DNA from: Neisseria weixii
Lineage (GTDB): Bacteria > Pseudomonadota > Gammaproteobacteria > Burkholderiales > Neisseriaceae
DNA length: 64,000 nt
Direction of reading: 5' to 3'
Assembly: GCF_002327085.1 (NCBI RefSeq)
Contig: NZ_CP023429.1
Span: 1,240,001-1,304,000, forward strand
Below are positions 58,248-64,000 of the stretch, piece by piece. Position numbers and translations under genes: made by a program. Below the pieces are notes generated by a model. That model did no database searches, was not told the origin of the DNA, and saw only the letters and a list, made by a program, of their open reading frames with translations. Numbering within the stretch: the first letter of the stretch is position 1; the number at the start of each line of letters is the position of its first letter.

Positions 58248-58392
58248 CAAGACCTTTGCAAAATCTCTATTTTTAGCGCATTTCTTCGTTATGCACTACT
58301 CGAAAGCTTGCCTATCCGATTGATATATCTTCACTTTCTGCACTATTATAACTTCGAACAGCACTCAAACCTGAGGATTTCCAAAGGTCTCA
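58248..58392. repeat. 145-bp MITE-like element, type A copy 3
   Basis: Left AAGACCTTTGCAAAATC, right GATTTCCAAAGGTCTCA; orientation as copy 1. Interior shares ATTTCTTCGTT, GCCTATC and CTTTCTGC blocks with the others but is the most diverged. Followed immediately by an inverted DUS. Confidence 0.72.
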
Positions 58393-58426
58393 GGCCGTCT
58401 GAAAACAAATCCTTTCAGACGGCCTG
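58391..58426 (-). terminator. inverted DUS after greA
   Basis: CAGGCCGTCTGAAA and complement with an 8-nt loop, about 28 nt past the greA stop. Confidence 0.75.
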
Positions 58427-58453
58427 ATAATCCGTAATCGAATCTTTGATTAA

Positions 58454-58930
58454 TTAAATATATTGCACCGAAATAATATCGTATTCGCGCACACCGCCCG
58501 GCGCCTGTACTTCTGCTATATCACCCTCTTCTTTGCCGATTAAAGCACGGGCAATCGGCGAACCGACGTAAATTTTGCGCTCTTTAATATCGGCTTCATC
58601 TTCACCGACGATTTGGTAGGTAACCTGCTCTTCGGTTTCCAAATCTTCCAAAGTCACGGTGCTGCCGAACACGATTTTGCCTTCGGCATGGATTTCAGCC
58701 GGGTTGATGATGTGTGCCAAAGAAAGTTTGTTTTCCAATTCGGAAATACGGCCTTCGATGAAACCTTGACGTTCTTTGGCGGCTTCGTATTCCGCGTTTT
58801 CCGACAAATCACCGTGCGAACGCGCTTCGGCAATCGCTTCAATCACTTCCGGACGGGCAACGCTTTTCAAGTATTGTAATTCTTGTTTCAATAATTCTGC
58901 ACCGCGCACGGTCAATGGAATTTTTTGCAT
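58454..58930 (-). CDS. greA: transcription elongation factor GreA
   Basis: 158 residues, intact. Enters the RNA polymerase secondary channel and stimulates cleavage of backtracked RNA. N-terminal coiled coil with the acidic tip [16 protein letters not shown] (conserved Asp and Glu). The C-terminal FKBP-like domain has [25 protein letters not shown]. Its 5' leader carries a strong hairpin (58979-59005). Confidence 0.96.
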   Translation of the reverse strand: MQKIPLTVRGAELLKQELQYLKSVARPEVIEAIAEARSHGDLSENAEYEAAKERQGFIEGRISELENKLSLAHIINPAEIHAEGKIVFGSTVTLEDLETEEQVTYQIVGEDEADIKERKIYVGSPIARALIGKEEGDIAEVQAPGGVREYDIISVQYI

Positions 58931-58978
58931 GGTATGTTCTCCGCAAAGCGTTTATACGTTTCTTCATTGATGGTGTCA

Positions 58979-59005
58979 CGCCCACGGTCGGTCAGACCGC
59001 GGGCG
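58979..59005 (-). promoter_or_regulatory. stem-loop in the greA leader
   Basis: CGCCCACGGTC and GACCGCGGGCG pair (one mismatch) across 5 nt, about 50 nt before the greA ATG. In E. coli the greA leader produces a short attenuated RNA (GraL), so leader control is imaginable here; a role is not shown by the sequence. Confidence 0.4.
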
Positions 59006-59009
59006 CAAA

Positions 59010-59044
59010 ATAAAAATACAAGCCGCCTGTGTTCGGCGGCTTGT
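59010..59044 (-). terminator. terminator between ssb and greA
   Basis: ACAAGCCGCC and GGCGGCTTGT across 7 nt, then TATTTTTATTTT on the minus strand. A classic Rho-independent terminator without DUS, about 155 nt past the ssb stop. Confidence 0.85.
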
Positions 59045-59200
59045 TCGTAAAAATTGAATAGTGTTATTGTACCACCAAACCTGAAAACCGCAATGCTAAA
59101 AAGGGATTTCAAGGTGATTCGTGGCTTATTGGTCACACAAGCACAGGCCGTCTGAAACAAATTGAATCGATCTTGTCGGGCTGTCTGCTTGTGCCAATCA

Positions 59201-59752
59201 TTAAAACGGAATATCGTCGTCAATATCGTCAACCGGAGCAGCCGGTGCAGTTGGCGCGCGGCGTGCCTGTGCAGCCGGTGGCGCGCTTGGTGCTTCTTGC
59301 TGATGAGCCGGAGCAGATTGGTAAGAGTGCTGCGGTGCAGATTGTTGGTAACCGCCTTGAGAACCTTGATAGCCGCCTTGATCATAGCCTCCGTCATCAT
59401 AAGGTACGCCGCCTGAATTGTCATTTCGGCTACCCAGCATTTTCATTTCGCTGGCGATGATGTCGTAAGCAGTGCGCTCAATGCCGTCTTTGCCTTGGTA
59501 TTTGCGGCTTTGAATGCGGCCCTCCAAATACACTTGGCTGCCTTTGCGCAGATACTGGCCGGCAATTTCAGCCAAGCGGCGGTACATGGTGATGTTGTGC
59601 CATTCGGTACGTTCTTGGCGCTGGCCGTTACGGTCGTTCCAGGTTTCACTGGTGGCCACGCTGAAGTTGCACACCGCCTCACCGTTGGGCATGTAACGGA
59701 CTTCCGGATCGCGTCCCAAGCGGCCGATAAGGATGACTTTATTCAATGACAT
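59201..59752 (-). CDS. ssb: single-stranded DNA-binding protein
   Basis: 183 residues, intact. OB fold ([59 protein letters not shown]) and a Gly/Gln/Ala/Pro-rich disordered tail. It ends with the acidic tip DDIDDDIPF that recruits repair and replication proteins. It begins one nt after the stop of the MFS gene, so it is probably co-transcribed with it. Confidence 0.97.
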   Translation of the reverse strand: MSLNKVILIGRLGRDPEVRYMPNGEAVCNFSVATSETWNDRNGQRQERTEWHNITMYRRLAEIAGQYLRKGSQVYLEGRIQSRKYQGKDGIERTAYDIIASEMKMLGSRNDNSGGVPYDDGGYDQGGYQGSQGGYQQSAPQHSYQSAPAHQQEAPSAPPAAQARRAPTAPAAPVDDIDDDIPF

Positions 59753-59753
59753 A

Positions 59754-61138
59754 TCAATCTCCTGAAATGATTTTTTCCACTGCCGGCAGGTCGAAACCTT
59801 TTTGCAGCGCTTTAATATAAACGGTTTGTTTGTCTTGGCTGAACGTCACTGCTTCCACACCGGATAATCCGGTCAGCGCATGGTAAAGCGCGTCGGTTCG
59901 CCCCTGCCATTGCGGCTGTACCGCATAAGCAATATTCTTCACAGGCTTGGGCGCAGGTGACACCCAAGCAACCAGCAACCATAGCAACATCAACGCGCTG
60001 CAAAAGGCAAACACGCCGTTGAAGCCGTAATGCTGAAACAAGACCCCGCCAACCATACCGCCGGCAAACAGGCCGATGGATTGCATGGTATTGTATACTC
60101 CCATTGCCGTACCCTTCAAATCCGACGGCGCGATTTTCGACACCATCGACGGCAGACTGGCTTCCAACACATTAAAACCGATAAAATAAATAATCATAAA
60201 CGCCGTAATGAGCCAAATGGAGCTCAAGCCGAACATCAAAGCGATTTGTGCCGAAGCGATACACGCAATACCAAAAATAAACACTTGTTTCAGTTTATTG
60301 CGTGTTTCACCCACGATAATAAGAGGCACCATCAATACCAAACCGATGATGGTCGCCGGCAGATACACTTTCCAATGTTGGGTTTTATGCAAGCCCAATG
60401 CCTCCATGGCAAACGGCAAGGTAGTAAACAGCGCCATTTGCGCCACGTGCAGCGCGAAAATGCCGAAATCCAAACTTAATAATTGGCGGTTTTCAATACT
60501 TCGGCCACCCGAGCCGGCTGTGCCTGCGCATCATCGTGTACGCGGGACTGCTTGGGATTAGGCGTCATCCATGCCACCACGCCTATGCTGCTTACTGTCA
60601 GCACACCGGTCAGGGCAAACAAACCCTGCACGCCAACCCAGGCTGCCATCATCGGTGCCAGCACCAGGCTCACAGAGAAAGTCAAACCGATGCTCAAACC
60701 GATCATCGCCATAGCACGGGTGCGCACTTCATCTCGCGTCAAGTCGGCCAATAAAGCCGTCACCGCTGCACTCACCGCACCCGCCCCCTGCAAAGCGCGT
60801 GCCACCACCAGCATGGGTAAAGAATCGGCCACTGCAGCCATGAAACTGCCGGCAGCAAAGATAATCAGGCCGATGTAAATCACTTTTTTGCGGCCAAACT
60901 TATCCGAGGCCATACCCATCGGCAATTGCAATAATGCCTGCGTCAAGCCGTAGATGCCCATCGCCAAGCCGATTAAGGCTTTGTTGTTTTCTGCACCGGG
61001 CAAGGTTGCCGCATACAAAGCCAACACTGGCAGCACCAAAAACATGCCCAGCATGCGCAGCGCATAAACACCCGAAAGCGTCGTACTGGCACGCCATTCG
61101 TGTGGAAACATTTGTATGCGGTTATCTCTAGCCATCAT
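59754..61138 (-). pseudogene. MFS transporter upstream of ssb (frameshifted)
   Basis: About 461 residues repaired. Twelve predicted helices plus a C-terminal soluble domain of about 70 residues ([29 protein letters not shown]). First half: LPMGMASDKFGRKKVIYIGL (the MFS loop 2-3 motif). The frame breaks at AA 60478-60479; AAA gives KTANYLSLDFGIFALHVAQ. The C-terminal domain has the beta-alpha pattern of an HMA-like fold but lacks its CxxC. Substrate unknown. The gene order MFS-ssb is as I recall from meningococci. Confidence 0.78.
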
Positions 61139-61142
61139 TATT

Positions 61143-61179
61143 TTTCAGACGGCCTCATGAAGCATCAGGCCGTCTGAAA
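61143..61179. promoter_or_regulatory. inverted DUS before the MFS gene
   Basis: TTTCAGACGGCCT and AGGCCGTCTGAAA across 11 nt, between the lytic transglycosylase stop (61277) and the MFS start (61138), both minus strand; plausibly the transglycosylase terminator. Confidence 0.6.
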
Positions 61180-61276
61180 CCTAAAAAGTCGTTGTCGTTA
61201 ACGGAAAGATTATACAGGATTCAAATTTCTTTGCATTTGCTTTATCGCAGCCGCCTGATTTCGTATGTGAAATCCA

Positions 61277-61909
61277 TCAGCCATGCCATTGCCAGCGGTT
61301 GCGCCACGCACCCAAAACGGCATTGGGATATTTGTTGCTGCCCAAGCTGCCGTTAAACCGCGCCAAAGCACGCGTCAAATTGCCTTTTTCCACATTATTG
61401 TAGTGGCGCAAAATGGTGCAACCGTAGCGAAGATTGGTGCGGATGTCGAAAAGATTGTGTGAAGGTTTGCCGATATAGTTTTTCCAAAACGGCATGACCT
61501 GCATCAAACCGCGCGCGCCCACGCCGCTGATGGCATATTGGCGAAATGCGCTTTCCACTTCAATCAAGCCCAATACCACTTGCGGATCCAATCCGGCCCG
61601 GCTGGCTTCGTAGTGGATATTAATGAGTAAACGGCGGCGTTCTACGCCATCGGGCACAAATCTGGCCATGCGTGACGACATGGTTTGCAGCCAGCGCTCG
61701 CCCTCAGCTGCATTAGCAAATATCAAACGTGCCGGGTTGACATTATTAATCGAGCCGCGCATCACCGAAGCCACGTCATCCGACAAAGTTTCTTCCCGTT
61801 GCGCACCGGCAACGGCCAAAGCAGGGCTAAAAAGCAACGCGCCGCCCGCAACCAGCAAGCGGCGGCGTGACAAAGAGGGTTCGACAATCAGATGAGCAGT
61901 TTTTTCCAT
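61277..61909 (-). CDS. SLT-type lytic transglycosylase
   Basis: 210 residues. Export signal with a twin-arginine-like stretch (SRRRLLVAGGALLFSPALAVA). The catalytic domain (about 85-210) has VVLGLIEVESAFRQYAIS, with the catalytic Glu in VES, then GARGLMQVMPFW and ALARFNGSLGSN. It cleaves peptidoglycan glycan strands in the periplasm. Neisseria encode several such enzymes (Ltg series); I do not assign a letter. It lacks LysM or other binding domains. Confidence 0.88.
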   Translation of the reverse strand: MEKTAHLIVEPSLSRRRLLVAGGALLFSPALAVAGAQREETLSDDVASVMRGSINNVNPARLIFANAAEGERWLQTMSSRMARFVPDGVERRRLLINIHYEASRAGLDPQVVLGLIEVESAFRQYAISGVGARGLMQVMPFWKNYIGKPSHNLFDIRTNLRYGCTILRHYNNVEKGNLTRALARFNGSLGSNKYPNAVLGAWRNRWQWHG

Positions 61910-61964
61910 AAGCTAACGTATTGTGTTTAAAGATGTTATGAATATAGGATTTGCACCTTTTAAC

Positions 61965-62003
61965 AGGCCGTCTGAATCTCCGGTTTATTTTTTCAGACGG
62001 CCT
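61965..62003. promoter_or_regulatory. inverted DUS between divergent transglycosylase and ppx genes
   Basis: AGGCCGTCTGAA and TTCAGACGGCCT across 15 nt. It sits between two divergent genes, so termination is not its role for either; uptake or spacing is more likely. Confidence 0.5.
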
Positions 62004-62117
62004 ATTATATGAGTATCTTTGCATTGAATCAAAGGATATCCACATTAGGGGATGACAGTATTTTTTGCACCATGTAACATAATGTCTTCATTCCACACCC
62101 ACCCTATTCACTCTCCT

Positions 62118-63626
62118 ATGACAGCTCCCAGCTCAAATCTTCTTGCTTCTGTGGACTTAGGTTCCAACAGCTTCCGCCTGCAAATCTGTGAGAACAACAA
62201 TGGCCAACTGAAAGTAATTGATTCTTTTAAACAAATGGTGCGCTTTGCCGCCGGTTTGGACGAGCAGAAAATCCTCAGCGAAGAATCGCAAGAGCGCGCC
62301 TTAGAATGCTTAGCCAAATTCGGTGAGCGTCTGCAAGGTTTCCCGCCCGAGCAAGTACGTGTGGTGGCCACCAACACCTTCCGCGTAGCCAAAAACATCG
62401 CCCAATTTATCCCGAAAGCCGAAGCCGCCTTGGGCTTTCCGATTGAAGTGATTGCCGGCCGCGAAGAAGCGCGTTTGATTTACACCGGTGTGGTGCACAC
62501 CCTGCCGCCCAATGGCGACCGCATGTTGGTTATCGACATCGGTGGCGGTTCGACTGAATTTATCATTGGATCAGACCTGAAACCGACCAACACCGAAAGT
62601 TTGGCATTAGGCTGTGTCACCTACAGCATGCGTTTTTTCCAAAACAAAATCACTGCCAAAGATTTCCAAGCCGCCATTTCCGCCGCACGCAACGAAATCC
62701 AGCGCATCAGCAAAATAATGAAGCGTACCGGCTGGGATTTCGCCGTCGGCACTTCCGGTTCGGCCAAATCCATCCGTGACGTGTTGGCTGCCGAATATCC
62801 GCAAGAATCCGACATCACTTACGAAGGCATGAAAAAGCTTGCCGACCGCATCATCGATGCCGGCTCGGTGAAAAAAGCCAAGTTGAACGATTTGAAACCT
62901 GAACGCGCCGAAGTATTCGCCGGCGGTTTGGCCGTGATGATGGCTGCTTTTGAGGAGCTGGAAATCATAAAAATGATGGTTACCGAAGCGGCATTGCGCG
63001 ATGGCGTGTTCTACGATTTCATCGGCCGTAAATTAAACGCCGATATGCGCGACCAAACCACGGCCGAATTCCAAAAACGCTACCATGTCAGCCAAAACCA
63101 AGCCAAGCGCGTATCGGAAACGGCGCAAGCGTTTATGGAAAATATGTGTTTGGCGCTGAATGTGCCGGTGCAGGATTTGGCCAATTGGAAGCAATTCCTG
63201 TGCTGGGCCGGTTTGCTGCACGAAATCGGTTTGGACATCGCGCACACCGGCTACCACAAGCATTCGGCCTATATTTTGGAATACGCCGATATGCCCGGTT
63301 TTTCGCGCAAAGAACAAATCATCTTGTCGAAATTGGTGCTCGGCCATCGTGGTGATTTGAAAAAAATGGCCGACATTGTCGGCGACGATCAAATGCTGTG
63401 GTACGCCATTTTATCGCTGCGCTTGGCCGCACTCTTCTGCCGCGCACGCCTGCCGCTCGAATTACCGAACCAACTTCAGTTCCGCACCAATAAAGACAAG
63501 CAAAGCGTCTTGCTGCGCATCAGTGCCGATTGGCTCGATAAGCATCCTTTGATTGCTTCGGCATTGGAATACGAAAGCCAGCAATGGAACAAAATCAACC
63601 AACCTTTTGATGTGCAAACTTTGTAA
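62118..63626 (+). CDS. ppx: exopolyphosphatase / guanosine pentaphosphate phosphohydrolase
   Basis: 502 residues from MTAPSSNLLASVDLGSNSFRLQ; an in-frame ATG at 62052 gives 22 extra residues with no family match. ASKHA-fold hydrolase: DLGSNSFRLQI (phosphate 1), VIDIGGGSTEFIIG (phosphate 2), GTSGSAKSIRDV and an HD-like C-terminal half (GLLHEIGLDIAHTGYHKHSAY). It degrades polyphosphate or pppGpp in stress adaptation; PPX and GppA cannot be told apart by sequence alone. Confidence 0.92.
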   Translation: MTAPSSNLLASVDLGSNSFRLQICENNNGQLKVIDSFKQMVRFAAGLDEQKILSEESQERALECLAKFGERLQGFPPEQVRVVATNTFRVAKNIAQFIPKAEAALGFPIEVIAGREEARLIYTGVVHTLPPNGDRMLVIDIGGGSTEFIIGSDLKPTNTESLALGCVTYSMRFFQNKITAKDFQAAISAARNEIQRISKIMKRTGWDFAVGTSGSAKSIRDVLAAEYPQESDITYEGMKKLADRIIDAGSVKKAKLNDLKPERAEVFAGGLAVMMAAFEELEIIKMMVTEAALRDGVFYDFIGRKLNADMRDQTTAEFQKRYHVSQNQAKRVSETAQAFMENMCLALNVPVQDLANWKQFLCWAGLLHEIGLDIAHTGYHKHSAYILEYADMPGFSRKEQIILSKLVLGHRGDLKKMADIVGDDQMLWYAILSLRLAALFCRARLPLELPNQLQFRTNKDKQSVLLRISADWLDKHPLIASALEYESQQWNKINQPFDVQTL

Positions 63627-63641
63627 ATCAAATAAGCAAGT

Positions 63642-63657
63642 CGAGACCTTTGTAAAA
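63642..63657. repeat. solitary MITE-type terminus
   Basis: GAGACCTTTGTAAAAT has the terminus of the type A and B repeats but no partner end follows within the next 350 bp. It is a decayed or solo end after ppx. Confidence 0.45.
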
Positions 63658-63696
63658 TTTGGCTTAAAGCAGTACATTTTCAAGTTTGAAAGAATC

Positions 63697-63726
63697 AAAG
63701 CCGTCTGAATTTCAGACGGCTTTTTT
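63697..63726. terminator. inverted DUS between ppx and the MarR-type gene
   Basis: AAAGCCGTCTGAA and TTCAGACGGCTTT with a one-base loop and a T run on the plus side; it overlaps the last codons of the minus-strand gene (stop at 63725). Confidence 0.75.
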
Positions 63727-64000
63727 ATATTTTCATTCTAGAATGACTTTTCTGCCATTTATTAAACGATTCCAATACCCGCTCAAGCAGGTTTTGCAAT
63801 TGCATCCACTCTTCATCGGATAAATCGGCAAACATTTCTTTTTCCAAATTGTGGCCGATGGTTTCCGCCACCAACCATACTTCTTCGCCGCGTTTACTCA
63901 AATGCAGACATTGGCGGCGGTTATCGCGCTCATCTACCGTGCGGGTATCAGACCGCGCTGCTCCAACGCAGCCAAATTTTTAGACAACAGCGTTTTATCC
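63725..64000 (-). pseudogene. MarR-family transcription regulator, partial and frameshifted
   Basis: The window ends inside the gene, so only the C-terminal about 90 residues are seen. DKTLLSKNLAALEQRGLI is the winged-helix recognition helix and the start of the wing. Then, one base out, DTRTVDERDNRRQCLHLS and KRGEEVWLVAETIGHNLEKE give the wing (DERDNRR) and the dimer helices. The shift lies at 63949 (one C where two would join the halves). What it regulates is not visible. Confidence 0.75.

Overview
This window comes from a commensal-type Neisseria (Betaproteobacteria, Neisseriaceae). The clearest evidence is the neisserial DNA uptake sequence in its AG dialect (AGGCCGTCTGAA). It occurs dozens of times, often as an inverted pair forming a gene-end hairpin; the AT dialect (ATGCCGTCTGAA) is rare. 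A Correia element (CREE), dRS3 repeats, an IS1016 remnant and gene orders I remember from meningococci agree (aceE-aceF-small gene-lpdA; prx-lpd; MFS-ssb). The species cannot be fixed from this sequence.

Layout. 1-8.8 kb: two small proteins, an acyl-CoA dehydrogenase, radA, an alpha/beta hydrolase, an IS3 remnant, and a minus-strand redox set (peroxiredoxin-glutaredoxin fusion, dihydrolipoamide-dehydrogenase-like enzyme, rhodanese, DUF302 lipoprotein). 8.8-25.3 kb: plsC-mutM, a YafS-like methyltransferase divergent from mltD, rhlE, an RlmK-like methyltransferase, fghA, a YagU-like protein, mutL, pcnB, DUF3460, an O-methyltransferase, a TPR lipoprotein, purE and pirin. 25.3-29.4 kb: a Correia element nested in IS1016, then leuA with an HTH-encoding extension, a NPPW methyltransferase and a dRS3 repeat. 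29.4-44.3 kb: DUF4112, cysG, the pyruvate dehydrogenase cluster (aceE, aceF, MazG-like, lpdA), Smr protein, SDR, trpE, a decayed GlcG/HbpS-like gene and purK. 44.3-52.5 kb: yciB, GNAT, an MFS exporter, copZ and copA each behind a CueR-type promoter, an SGNH hydrolase and pepP. 52.5-64 kb: VanZ, pth, rnfH, ratA, ftsH-rlmE divergent from yhbY, greA, ssb, an MFS transporter, a lytic transglycosylase, ppx and the end of a MarR-type regulator.

The gene content is mainly housekeeping: pyruvate oxidation, DNA repair and uptake-linked maintenance, RNA modification, copper export and oxidative-stress defence. I found no CRISPR array, prophage, restriction system, toxin-antitoxin locus, secretion system, rRNA or tRNA.

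Two points affect how the window should be read. First, 17 otherwise well-conserved genes are broken by 18 lesions. Each is a net loss of one base, nearly always in a short G or C run, and central genes (radA, purE, lpdA, rlmE) are included. This looks like systematic homopolymer under-calling, so these entries are given as frameshifted reading frames rather than proven biological pseudogenes. Second, the intergenic repeats form an ordered family: three 145-bp elements and two of about 197 bp share the same terminus (TGAGACCTTTGCAAAA-like). These, with the Correia/IS1016 nest, are the most interesting non-coding structures here.
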